Assembly (NCBI GenBank): GCA_021404565.1
Contig: JAAWWF010000021.1
Span: 1-64,000, forward strand
DNA: 64,000 bases
Reading direction: 5' to 3'
Source of the DNA: Roseivirga sp.
GTDB taxonomy: Bacteria; Bacteroidota; Bacteroidia; Cytophagales; Cyclobacteriaceae
The position numbers were made by a program, and so were the translations under genes. Of this stretch, positions 42,894 through 51,888 are shown piece by piece. Numbering within the stretch: position 1 is the first letter of the stretch; the number at the start of each line of letters is the position of its first letter. The notes under the pieces are model-generated. The model saw only the letters and a list, made by a program, of their open reading frames with translations. It did no database searches and was not told the origin of the DNA.

Positions 42894-45518
42894 CTATTCA
42901 GACCTTAATGTCTGTGCAGGGTTTGATTTGGCGGTCTTCCAGGTTTGTGAGGCAATGGTGACGAATCCTATGAGGAATATGAAAAGCACCCCGGAGAACA
43001 GCTCCGTGATGCCGATGGATATTCTGTTAACGGATTCTGAAAGTACTACAGAGTCGAAGAGGTAGTAGGAGAGGGGCACGGCTATAAGGGCCGCTATGGC
43101 CAGCATCCATATAAACCCTCTTGCCAGTAATTTTACCAGGCTGGCCTCCGAAGCTCCCAGGATTTTTCTCACACTGATTTCCTTCAATCTCGTTTCTGCC
43201 GTGTAGATGGCCATGCCCAGCAAACCAAGTACGGCTATAGAAATGGTAATAAATGCCAGGAATCCCACAATGGTATAAATAGTGGCATACTGCGAATATG
43301 TCGATTGAAGTTTCTGATCGTAAAACTCCGCCTGAAACTCCTTGCCGTCCGCTACAGCGTTCCATGCACTTTCCACACGTTCCATGGTCCTGACTAAGTC
43401 AGAGGGGTTGAGCTTGAGGTTAATGTAGTTGTGTCTGCTATTGGAATATCTGAAACCAAAATGATGTATGTTTCTGCTGATGTCAGTGTATACAAAATCC
43501 TCCACCACACCGATTATTCTTAACCTTGGGCCTCGAATAAGCTGAATGTACTGATCGATCGCAGCTGAAGGAGATTCAATGTTAAACTTCCTTAAAGTCC
43601 TCTCATTGATAATAATCGACTCTTCTCTTGAACCGGGCCTGCTTTCAAAATTCGCCCCTGCCAGTAACTTATGCTCCATTAGTGGTATAAAATTCTCGTC
43701 TACAAAATTATAGTACAGATAGGCTGAATCTGCCGAGTTTTCAAGTGTTACCCGTGTACGGTCTCCGTTACCCAGACCATTCAAATCAAAAGATCTGGCT
43801 ACCTGGTTCACTGCTGGTATGGCTTCAAAGGCAGTAGCTACTTTAGTGGGGTCGACCCCCTGAAGTCTCACGCTTAGAATATTCTCAGTGTTATACCCCA
43901 GGTCAAAGGCTACTGCATATTTGTACTGCTTGAATGAGATGGTAGCTGAAATGATAAATATCAGGGACAACGAGAATTGAATCACCACCAATACTTTTCT
44001 CATGTTCATCCTGCTCAAAAGACCCGACCCCGGAGCGTTTTTAAGGGCATTGGTTGACTTGAGTTTTGAGAGATGAACCGCTGGAAAAAAACCTGCCATG
44101 AGCCCGACAAAAACACTGAACACCAGAAAATAAGCAAATAGCGCTGGGGTAGCGATCATCTTAGTGGCTTGTTGCACCATTGGGTCAATGTTCAGAAATT
44201 CAGGTCTGATCAGGTAGAACAGCAGAATGGCAATACAAAGAGCCGTCAGAGAAATGATAATGGCCTCCAGGATAAATTGCCAGAAGATTTGTCCCTTGTT
44301 GGCTCCCACCACTTTTCTGACCCCAATCTCTTTCGATCGCTTAAAAGCCCTGGCAACAGAGAGATTTGTATAGTTAAATGCCGCACAAAGAATCACAATG
44401 GTGGTCAGAATAAACAAGGTACTTAGTATACTGCTGTCCATTGATTTGCCGATGTTGTTTGATAAAGCCGGTCCGGGCATAATGGAGGTAAGAGCCTGAA
44501 GCTCGGGGTAAATCTTGAAGCGATCAATCTTCAGGTTTTCTTCCTCACTCATCTTGTCAAGGCTTGCCTGAATTGAGCCTGGCTCAGTGCCCTCGTCAAG
44601 AAGCAGGTATACGTAGTCATTACCTACATTTGTCCATTTTAGCCAGTTGCCTGATTTTGACCTTTGCTTCAGCATGTTCTCGTAAGTCACCATAGAGCCT
44701 AGTGCCTCGAAAGAAATGTGTGAATTAAATGGTGGCTGCTTAGCAATACCGGTGACAGTGAAGGGGATTGATCTGATTTCTATAGTCTGGCCCATAGCAT
44801 TAGCTGTACCGAAGATTCTTGTGGCCGCTTCTTCGGTGAGCACCACTGAATTAGGGGAGAGCAAAGCGGTTTCTGCGTTGCCCTGTAGCAAGGTGAATCC
44901 TGAGAGAACCTCGAAAAAGGATTTTGAGGCCCATAGCCCTTTAAGTGAGACGGTTTTGTTTTGAAAACTGGCATCCCCGGCAAATCTGCGGTTGAGAATG
45001 ACAGAAGCTTCAATGCCGGGTACTTCGGCCTGGAGTCTTTTTCCGGTCAGAATGGATGTGGCGGCTACCCCCTGTGGTTCATTCTGTAAAAACTGCTCAT
45101 AAGAGATGACCCGGTGTATTCTGTCAGGATTCTCATGGAACTTGTCATAACTGAAAAGCTCCGAGATGAAAGAAATCATCAAGAGACATACAGACATGCT
45201 TATAGCGAGACCGATGATGTTGATCGCAGAAAAGAGCCGGTTACGGGCAATGCTCCTGATTGAGGTTTTGAAGTAATTTTTAAACATGATCGTTTGAGTT
45301 GTTGTGATATGAATTTTTTTGATGGCGAATGGTTTCAGAAACCTGATAACCGCCAACCAGTATTTATACCTGGCCCGACCAAGGCCATAGTCAGTTACAA
45401 AATCGTTGAAATCCTCTTCCAGGTCACCGGCTATATCTTCTACCAGTGCAGGCTTGCAGAACCACCGTAGAAAACGTTGAGCTAGTATTGGGGGAGTATG
45501 GTACTTACCCTGGTGCAA
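42894..45518 (-). CDS. FtsX/MacB-type permease with prefix domain (P8)
   Basis: 874 residues. Prefix VEDIAGDLEEDF, junction TIMFKNY, first FtsX motif NYTNLSVARAFKRSKEIGV near 381, second GLLGMAIYTAETRLKEISV near 776. The DNA of its 3' end (42895 on) is strongly alike that of P9 (45966 on), which points to a recent tandem duplication. It starts one base after the PadR5 gene ends. Confidence 0.9.
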   Translation of the reverse strand: MHQGKYHTPPILAQRFLRWFCKPALVEDIAGDLEEDFNDFVTDYGLGRARYKYWLAVIRFLKPFAIKKIHITTTQTIMFKNYFKTSIRSIARNRLFSAINIIGLAISMSVCLLMISFISELFSYDKFHENPDRIHRVISYEQFLQNEPQGVAATSILTGKRLQAEVPGIEASVILNRRFAGDASFQNKTVSLKGLWASKSFFEVLSGFTLLQGNAETALLSPNSVVLTEEAATRIFGTANAMGQTIEIRSIPFTVTGIAKQPPFNSHISFEALGSMVTYENMLKQRSKSGNWLKWTNVGNDYVYLLLDEGTEPGSIQASLDKMSEEENLKIDRFKIYPELQALTSIMPGPALSNNIGKSMDSSILSTLFILTTIVILCAAFNYTNLSVARAFKRSKEIGVRKVVGANKGQIFWQFILEAIIISLTALCIAILLFYLIRPEFLNIDPMVQQATKMIATPALFAYFLVFSVFVGLMAGFFPAVHLSKLKSTNALKNAPGSGLLSRMNMRKVLVVIQFSLSLIFIISATISFKQYKYAVAFDLGYNTENILSVRLQGVDPTKVATAFEAIPAVNQVARSFDLNGLGNGDRTRVTLENSADSAYLYYNFVDENFIPLMEHKLLAGANFESRPGSREESIIINERTLRKFNIESPSAAIDQYIQLIRGPRLRIIGVVEDFVYTDISRNIHHFGFRYSNSRHNYINLKLNPSDLVRTMERVESAWNAVADGKEFQAEFYDQKLQSTYSQYATIYTIVGFLAFITISIAVLGLLGMAIYTAETRLKEISVRKILGASEASLVKLLARGFIWMLAIAALIAVPLSYYLFDSVVLSESVNRISIGITELFSGVLFIFLIGFVTIASQTWKTAKSNPAQTLRSE

Positions 45519-45857
45519 CTAAGTAAGATTTACTTTGAATGCGGCATCAGGAATAAGGTTCCAGATGGCCTCTCGCTGGGCTCTGGCCTCGGTTAGTGTT
45601 TTCACACCAAAGGAGGTAATGATAAAGTACTTCTTTCTTTTACCTCCCCGTTTGCCGGTAGCTTCTCCCATGTGGTTAGTTACGAGTCCTTTATTTTCCA
45701 GCCTGTTGAGGGCGCTGTGTACCGTGCTCAGGGTGACACTGCGACCGGTAAAGGCTGCTATCTCATTCTTGATCGAAACCCCATAAGCCTGCGGGTGCAA
45801 AGCTCCGATGGTCAGCAGCACCAGCTCCTCAAACTCACCAATATTCGTACCTTTCAT
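45519..45857 (-). CDS. PadR-family regulator (PadR5)
   Basis: 112 residues. Recognition helix VTLSTVHSALNRLENKGLV, closest to PadR4. Wing KRGGKRKKYFIIT. Heads the P8 unit, with no gap to P8. Two TCGT-type operator copies bracket its promoter. Confidence 0.92.
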   Translation of the reverse strand: MKGTNIGEFEELVLLTIGALHPQAYGVSIKNEIAAFTGRSVTLSTVHSALNRLENKGLVTNHMGEATGKRGGKRKKYFIITSFGVKTLTEARAQREAIWNLIPDAAFKVNLT

Positions 45858-45866
45858 TTATTAAAT

Positions 45867-45912
45867 TCGTATATGTCGATTAAATCTATGAAATAATATT
45901 CGTATATGTCGA
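45867..45912 (-). promoter_or_regulatory. PadR5 promoter with tandem operators
   Basis: Two identical TCGTATATGTCGA sites at 45867-45879 and 45900-45912, within 28-bp near-identical repeats of 33-bp period. The -7-like box TAGATTTA (45888-45881) is between them on the minus strand. Confidence 0.76.
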
Positions 45913-45923
45913 TAAAATAGATG

Positions 45924-45959
45924 AAAAAAATCCCGATTCATTCGTGAGTCAGGATTTTT
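45924..45959 (-). terminator. Intrinsic terminator after P9
   Basis: Arms AAAAATCC and GGATTTTT, extended by an inner GA/TC, with a T run on the minus strand, 5 bases after the P9 stop. It may act in both directions. Confidence 0.8.
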
Positions 45960-45964
45960 GAATG

Positions 45965-48610
45965 CTATTCAGACCTTAAAGTCTGCGCTGGATTTGATTT
46001 GGCGGCCTTCCAGGTTTGCGTACCAATGGTAACAAAGCCAATGGCGAAAATGATGATTACCCCGGCAAAGAGTTCTATGAAACCAATACTGGCCTTGTTC
46101 ACGGCAGTCGCCAGAATCACGCTGTCGAACAGAAAGTAAGAAGCCGGTACGGCAATTGCCGCTGAGATAACGAGCAGCCACATAAAGCCCCTGGCTAATA
46201 AGCTTACCAAACTGCCTTCCGAAGCTCCCAGTACCTTTCTGATACTAATTTCTTTCAGGCGGGTTTCGGCAGTGTAAACCCCCATGCCTAAGAGCCCCAG
46301 GGCTGCAATGGAGATGGTAAGAAAGGCCAGAAAACCAACAATAGTGAAGATGATAGAGTGTTCCGCGTAAGCCCGCTGAATGCGCTCATCGTAGAAGCTC
46401 GCTTCAAAGCTATGTACCTGATCCAACTCGTCCCAGGCGGCTTCCAGCTTATCCATGGTGGCCATCAGGTCAGTAGAAGTAATCTTCAGATTCAGTATTT
46501 CGAGTCGATCGGGCTGGTACCTGAAGCCAAAGGACTCTATACCATCCTGAATAGTGGCATACTGAAAATCTTCTACTACTCCGATAATGCGAAGCTTCCT
46601 AACTCCGTCTCCTCTGCCAATTTGTACATATTTGTCAATTGCCTCCAGAGGAGTTCCGATATTGAAACGTTTAAGTACCTGCTCGTTCACAATAATGCTT
46701 TCTTCCTCTTCCTGCAAGGGGCGGCTTTCAAAGTTGGTCCCGGCCAAAAAGCGGTTCTCCATTAGTGGCAGATAATTTTCATCTATAATATTGTAATACA
46801 ATGTAGTTGAGTCGGTCGGGTCCTCATATTTGATATTCTCTCCATAGCGACTACCCACACTGGTGATCATGGCTGATTTGGAGATTTGACTTACTTCAGG
46901 AATAGTCGAAAATGCATTGGCCATTTGATCCATATCATTTCCCTGGAGTCGGACATTGAGTACATTCTCGGTATTAAAACCCAGGTCGAAGGCCAACGAA
47001 TATTTATACTGCTTGAATTCGATGGAGGCCGAAATGATAAAGATCAGGGATAGGGTAAACTGCGTTACGATCAGCACTTTTCGCATGTTTACTTTAGAAA
47101 ACAGCTTGGTACTGCTGGCATCTTTCAACACGCTCACCGCTCTCAGCTTTGACAGGAAGGCGGCAGGAAAGAAGCCCGCGAGAAAACCCACTGAAGCAGC
47201 GAAGAGTAGAAAGAAGACCAGAATCTTGGGCGAGTTTTCCAGTAACAGCATTTGCTGAATTTCTGGTTCCAGGTTGAGGAACTCAGGTTTGATGATGAAA
47301 AATAGCAGGTAGGCGAAAACCAGCGCAATCAGTGATATAATAGTAGCCTCAATAATAAACTGGGTAAATACCTGCCCGCGTGTAGCGCCCACTACCTTTC
47401 TGATACCCACTTCTTTGGCCCTTCTGAGCGATCTTGCTATGGATAGGTTGGTATAATTAAAGCCGGCAGACAAGATCACGATAAAAGTAAGGGCCACAAT
47501 AATCCAGGTAGCCTCTGACCCCATGGACATACCTATTTGGTTTGAGAGATCCTCACCGCCAACTATCGAAAGTAATGGCTGCAGGCTGATGTTGATTTTA
47601 ACTCTGTCAGATTGTTCGTTTTGCTTATCGTTAATCGGCATCAACCTGGCCTCGATGTCCTCTTGTGAATTACCCTCCTCCAGCTTCAGATAGACGTAGT
47701 TAGACCACATGTTGCTCCAGCTGATCCAGTAAGTTTCATCAGGGGTCTCTTTTCGCTGTTCTTCATAGGTGATCAGAGAAACCAAAGACTGAAACTGAAG
47801 ATGAGAATGGTGAGGTGGTTTTTTTACGATGCCTGTCACCTGATAGGGGGTCTCATCAGTACCAATCTGGAAGGTCTGTCCCATTGGGTCCTGTCCTTGA
47901 AACATTTTCTCCGCGGTCTCATCTGTCAGTATTATGGAATGCGGCTCGCTTAAGGCTGTTTCCGGGTTACCTCTTAAAAGCTCAAAAGAGAACACCTTGA
48001 AAAAGTCATCTGAGGCCTGAATAGCGCTTACAGGTACAACCTTTTCACCCAGCCTGGCATCTCCGCTAAAGCCTCTGCGCATTATTACTGAGGCTTCAAT
48101 ACCAGGAACCTGCTCCTGGATAAGTTTACCCGCTAAGATGGAGGTAGAGGCAAACCCACTGGGGTCTTCCTGTAAGAACTGATAAGTGTTTTTTACCCTG
48201 TAGATTCTATCTGAGTCTTTTTGAAATCTGTCATAACTATCGAGCTCAGCAATAAAACTGATGGCTAAAAGACAAACGGACATGCTGATGGCCAGCCCGA
48301 TAATGTTAATGGCGGAGAAAAGCTTGTTCCGGGCAATGCTCCTGAGAGAGGTCTTGAAGTAATTCTTAAACATGACAATTGTTGTTAGATTATTGAGTAT
48401 TTCGAGTTTCCTGATGGTATAAGGCCGTATGAATTTGAATACATCCAGCACAAAGTTGAGCTTGGCTCTTCCAGGTCCTTTGCTTGCCAGATTCCTGTCA
48501 AAGTATTCATGCAAATCTCCCTGAAGATCTTCCAGCAATTCGGGCCTGCAGTACCATTCCAGTAGTTTGGAAGCCCATTTTGGTGGTTTGGATGTTTGCT
48601 TTTCTATCAA
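45965..48610 (-). CDS. FtsX/MacB-type permease with prefix domain (P9)
   Basis: 881 residues. Prefix LEDLQGDLHEYF shared almost word for word with P10, first FtsX motif NYTNLSIARSLRRAKEVGI near 388, second GLLGMGVYTAETRLKEISI near 783. It lies 29 bases after P10 with no PadR of its own, so it is the second permease of the PadR6 unit. Its 3' DNA is similar to that of P8 (see P8). Confidence 0.9.
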   Translation of the reverse strand: MIEKQTSKPPKWASKLLEWYCRPELLEDLQGDLHEYFDRNLASKGPGRAKLNFVLDVFKFIRPYTIRKLEILNNLTTIVMFKNYFKTSLRSIARNKLFSAINIIGLAISMSVCLLAISFIAELDSYDRFQKDSDRIYRVKNTYQFLQEDPSGFASTSILAGKLIQEQVPGIEASVIMRRGFSGDARLGEKVVPVSAIQASDDFFKVFSFELLRGNPETALSEPHSIILTDETAEKMFQGQDPMGQTFQIGTDETPYQVTGIVKKPPHHSHLQFQSLVSLITYEEQRKETPDETYWISWSNMWSNYVYLKLEEGNSQEDIEARLMPINDKQNEQSDRVKINISLQPLLSIVGGEDLSNQIGMSMGSEATWIIVALTFIVILSAGFNYTNLSIARSLRRAKEVGIRKVVGATRGQVFTQFIIEATIISLIALVFAYLLFFIIKPEFLNLEPEIQQMLLLENSPKILVFFLLFAASVGFLAGFFPAAFLSKLRAVSVLKDASSTKLFSKVNMRKVLIVTQFTLSLIFIISASIEFKQYKYSLAFDLGFNTENVLNVRLQGNDMDQMANAFSTIPEVSQISKSAMITSVGSRYGENIKYEDPTDSTTLYYNIIDENYLPLMENRFLAGTNFESRPLQEEEESIIVNEQVLKRFNIGTPLEAIDKYVQIGRGDGVRKLRIIGVVEDFQYATIQDGIESFGFRYQPDRLEILNLKITSTDLMATMDKLEAAWDELDQVHSFEASFYDERIQRAYAEHSIIFTIVGFLAFLTISIAALGLLGMGVYTAETRLKEISIRKVLGASEGSLVSLLARGFMWLLVISAAIAVPASYFLFDSVILATAVNKASIGFIELFAGVIIIFAIGFVTIGTQTWKAAKSNPAQTLRSE

Positions 48611-48639
48611 TGCCTTCGTTTTAGAGTCTGTTCAAAGTT

Positions 48640-51276
48640 TTACTCTGACCTTAATGTTGCACCAGGGTTAGCTCTGACTGATTTGAAAATCTGGCCACTT
48701 ACGGTCAACACAACGATAAGAGCAAGGATTGCCAGTCCGCCAGAGAGCTCAAGGATGCCTATAGGGGCCCTGTATGAGATTCCTGTCAGTATAAATTCAT
48801 CAAAAACAAAATAGGTGAGTGGGATGGCAATCACAGGCGCCAGAACCAGGGGATAAAGAAATCCTTTGGAGAGGTGATATGCCAAATGCTTACTTTGTGC
48901 ACCTAAAACCTTCCTGATACTGATCTCCTTGAGTTTAATTTCGGTGGTATAAATGGCCATGCCCAGCAGGGTAAGCGCAGCAATAGAAATGGCTATAGTG
49001 GCTAGAATGCTTACAATTTTGAAGATGGAGAAAAAGCTTACATAGGTCTGTTTTATTTGCTCATCATAAAATTCTGCTTCAAAGGGTGCAGCCTTATCAA
49101 TTGTGCTCCAGATTCCTTTCAGATCGCTCATGGTCTCCGTAAGGTTGTCGTTGGATATTTTTAAGTTCAGCGTATTGCTGGCATTAGGAAACCCACCAGT
49201 AGACAGAAAGGCAAAGGGCATAATTTCATCAGAGAGAGAAGATGAATGGAAGTCTGAAACAACCCCTTGTATCCTGTATTTATTACCTGACAGCACCATT
49301 TGCTCCCCAAGTGCTTCTGTGGGGGAATCAACCCCGAAACGCTTTAATAGTACTTCATTGACAATGATACTGCTCTGTCCCACTAATTCACTCTCCTTGT
49401 CAAAATTGCTCCCTGCTATGAATTCAAAGTCATGCAAAGGCAGGTAATTTTCATTTACAATATTGTAGCTGATCTGCGATGAATCTGAAGAATTTTGATA
49501 GTGGCCATAAAAATCCAGATATCTCCCGGTTCCAAGGGTCAACATAGATTTGGAAATTCCCAGCACCTGTGGGTGCTTAGAAAACTCATTGATAACCGTT
49601 TGCGCATCCTGACCACCCAGAGCTACGTTCACTATTCCTGACGTTTGGTAGCCTAAATCGTAGTCAAGCGCATATTTGTATTGAGAGTAGGAGATGGTGG
49701 TGGCCAGTATAAAACCCAGTGATAAGGTATATTGTGCCACGAGCAGGGCCTTTCGCATATTCCAGGAAGAAGTGGTTGAGGTGCGAGAAAAAATACCCTT
49801 CAGCGCATTTACCACTTTTGTTTTAGACAGGAATACGGCTGGTAAAAACCCGGCCATTAAGCCTGTTAAAAGTGCAAAGCCTACAAAGGTCACAAGGAGT
49901 TTAGGGCTAGTCTCAAAACTGATGGCTTGTTGTAGCTCACTATCAAAACTCAGGACCTGACCTTTGGTAACCTCAAAAATGGGATAGGCGATGAGGAGGG
50001 CGAGTATTGATATAACAATGGCCTCAGTCAAAAAAAGTCTCGATACCTGAGCTCTCGTTGAGCCCATAGCCTTTCTTACGCCTATTTCTCTGGTTCTTTT
50101 AAATGACCTTGCAATAGAGAGGTTGGTGTAGTTAAAGCAAGCCGATAACAGAATGATAAAGGTGAGACCGATGACCATGAAAACTACATCCTGATCCATT
50201 GAAAAACCTAGGTCATTCATTAGAGGGGTGCCGATGGCTATTTTGTCGAGTGGCTGCAGCCCGAGAACTATGCTACGGTTGTTGACTTTAGCATTTTCCT
50301 CCTCACTCAGGTTAATAAGTTTAGCCTCTAATGCTTCAGTGTCAGCATTTTGGGGTAGCAGCAGGTAGGTGTAATGATTAAAGAGACTTGTCCAGGAGTC
50401 AAATCTTTCATTGTTTCTCTCCTCTATTTCTTTCGTTTTGAACGAGCAGAGCACTTCAAACTGAATATGCGAGTTTGCCGGTACATTGGCCATGATGCCG
50501 GTCACTTTGTACTCCCGATCGTTTTGGAGCTTTATGGTTTTTCCAACCGCCTGTGTATGACCGAAAAGACTGGTGGCTATACGTTCCGTTAAGATGAGAG
50601 AATAAGGTTCTTTAAGAGCAGTATTAGGGTTACCCTGCTTCAGGTCAAAGGAGAATACATTGAAGAACGATTCAGTAGCCCAATGCCCATTTAACGACAC
50701 ATAGTCGTTGTTGGCTGTAAGGGCATTGCCCTGAAAACCATAGGTGACCAGGGTCAGGTCTTCAACTTCCGGAAAGCTGTTTTTGATTTTTTTGGCAGTA
50801 TAAACAGAGGAGGAGGCGAGATTGAGTACCGGTTGACCAGACCGCTGATATGCACTTTGTATCCTGTAAATTCTTTCGTGATTGACATTGAATTTGTCGT
50901 AGCTGTTCAGCTCTGATATGAATGAAATACTTAACAGACAAATCACCATGCTAATTGCCAGGCCACCGATATTGATAAGTGAGAATGTCTTGTTTTTCAC
51001 AAGGTTTCGGAAGGTGATTTTAACGTGATTTGTGAGCATTGTCTTTTGAATTAATTGATAAATAGCTGTCGGGCGTTTGATCGTGTAAGGGCGCATGAAT
51101 TTGAATACATCCAGAACGAAGTTTATTCTGGCTCGTTTGTAACCCATTCTGGCCACATTCCTGTCAAAGTATTCATGCAAGTCTCCTTGAAGGTCTTCCA
51201 GCAACTCAGGCCGGCAGTACCATTCCAGCAACCGGTTGGCCCATTTAGGAGGCCTATGTCCGGCAGGGTGCGTCAT
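48640..51276 (-). CDS. FtsX/MacB-type permease with prefix domain (P10)
   Basis: 878 residues. Prefix LEDLQGDLHEYF, junction TMLTNH, first FtsX motif NYTNLSIARSFKRTREIGV near 383, second TLLGMAIYTTEIKLKEISI near 778. The TE-IK in the second unit is atypical. It overlaps PadR6 by 4 bases (ATGA). The prefix resembles P9, while the permease halves have diverged more. Confidence 0.9.
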   Translation of the reverse strand: MTHPAGHRPPKWANRLLEWYCRPELLEDLQGDLHEYFDRNVARMGYKRARINFVLDVFKFMRPYTIKRPTAIYQLIQKTMLTNHVKITFRNLVKNKTFSLINIGGLAISMVICLLSISFISELNSYDKFNVNHERIYRIQSAYQRSGQPVLNLASSSVYTAKKIKNSFPEVEDLTLVTYGFQGNALTANNDYVSLNGHWATESFFNVFSFDLKQGNPNTALKEPYSLILTERIATSLFGHTQAVGKTIKLQNDREYKVTGIMANVPANSHIQFEVLCSFKTKEIEERNNERFDSWTSLFNHYTYLLLPQNADTEALEAKLINLSEEENAKVNNRSIVLGLQPLDKIAIGTPLMNDLGFSMDQDVVFMVIGLTFIILLSACFNYTNLSIARSFKRTREIGVRKAMGSTRAQVSRLFLTEAIVISILALLIAYPIFEVTKGQVLSFDSELQQAISFETSPKLLVTFVGFALLTGLMAGFLPAVFLSKTKVVNALKGIFSRTSTTSSWNMRKALLVAQYTLSLGFILATTISYSQYKYALDYDLGYQTSGIVNVALGGQDAQTVINEFSKHPQVLGISKSMLTLGTGRYLDFYGHYQNSSDSSQISYNIVNENYLPLHDFEFIAGSNFDKESELVGQSSIIVNEVLLKRFGVDSPTEALGEQMVLSGNKYRIQGVVSDFHSSSLSDEIMPFAFLSTGGFPNASNTLNLKISNDNLTETMSDLKGIWSTIDKAAPFEAEFYDEQIKQTYVSFFSIFKIVSILATIAISIAALTLLGMAIYTTEIKLKEISIRKVLGAQSKHLAYHLSKGFLYPLVLAPVIAIPLTYFVFDEFILTGISYRAPIGILELSGGLAILALIVVLTVSGQIFKSVRANPGATLRSE

Positions 51277-51605
51277 GCAATCTTCAGATTAAAGTCAGGG
51301 ATCAAGCTCCAGAGCTCATCTCGTTGAGCCTTTACCTTGGTAAGGGCCACCTTGCCTGCATGTGTTACAGTGAAGAACCGCTTTCTGCGACCACCACGCT
51401 CTTTGGTGGCTTCACCAAGCTCTGATTTCACAAAGCCCTTTTTCTCCAATCTGTTTAGTACTGCATGTACCACGCCCAGTTTTACCTTGCGCTCCGTCAC
51501 ACGATCTATCTCATCGCAAATGGCTACGCTATAGGCCTCGTCTGTCAAAGCCGCAATGGTCAATAAAACCACTTCTTCAAATTCACCGAGATTAGTTCCT
51601 TTCAT
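51273..51605 (-). CDS. PadR-family regulator (PadR6)
   Basis: 110 residues. Recognition helix VKLGVVHAVLNRLEKKGFV, different from the other five. Wing ERGGRRKRFFTV. Heads the P10-P9 unit. Its upstream DNA shows an inverted repeat at 51615-51646 rather than a good copy of the common operator, in keeping with the different helix. Confidence 0.92.
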   Translation of the reverse strand: MKGTNLGEFEEVVLLTIAALTDEAYSVAICDEIDRVTERKVKLGVVHAVLNRLEKKGFVKSELGEATKERGGRRKRFFTVTHAGKVALTKVKAQRDELWSLIPDFNLKIA

Positions 51606-51614
51606 GAGTTTTTA

Positions 51615-51646
51615 TTTATTCTCTAAATGTATGAAAAATGAATAAA
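51615..51646. promoter_or_regulatory. Candidate PadR6 operator (inverted repeat)
   Basis: TTTATTC (51615-51621) and GAATAAA (51640-51646) are perfect inverted arms 18 bases apart, with CTCTAAATGTATG between them. The region is AT-rich, so chance is possible. The 283-base interval 51606-51888 otherwise holds only this and the frr terminator. Confidence 0.4.
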
Positions 51647-51824
51647 GCGAAAATTGTTTTTTATACAAATAGTGAATATATGAATGTATGCCTTTGAACA
51701 CGATAGCTAGTTACATCGATTACAGTATCCTGGAAAGCGATTTTAAGTGAGTTGTCGGGAGAAGGTATTGAAATGTGATAAGTCTGTTTTCAACAAGATT
51801 GATGCTTTACAGATCCCGGGACAT

Positions 51825-51865
51825 AAAAAAGCCTGCCTCCCGATACTTCGGAATAAGGCAGGCCT
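51825..51865 (-). terminator. Intrinsic terminator after frr
   Basis: AAGCCTGCCT/AGGCAGGCCTT arms with a 16-base loop and a T6 run on the minus strand, after the frr stop. Confidence 0.9.
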
Positions 51866-51888
51866 TCTCTATAAAGTAAAGTTTGTAT

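Noticed and set aside
22100-51605. A mobile element or genomic island as the source of the permease array
   Set aside because: No transposase, integrase, flanking repeats or tRNA junction was seen; tandem duplication explains the array.
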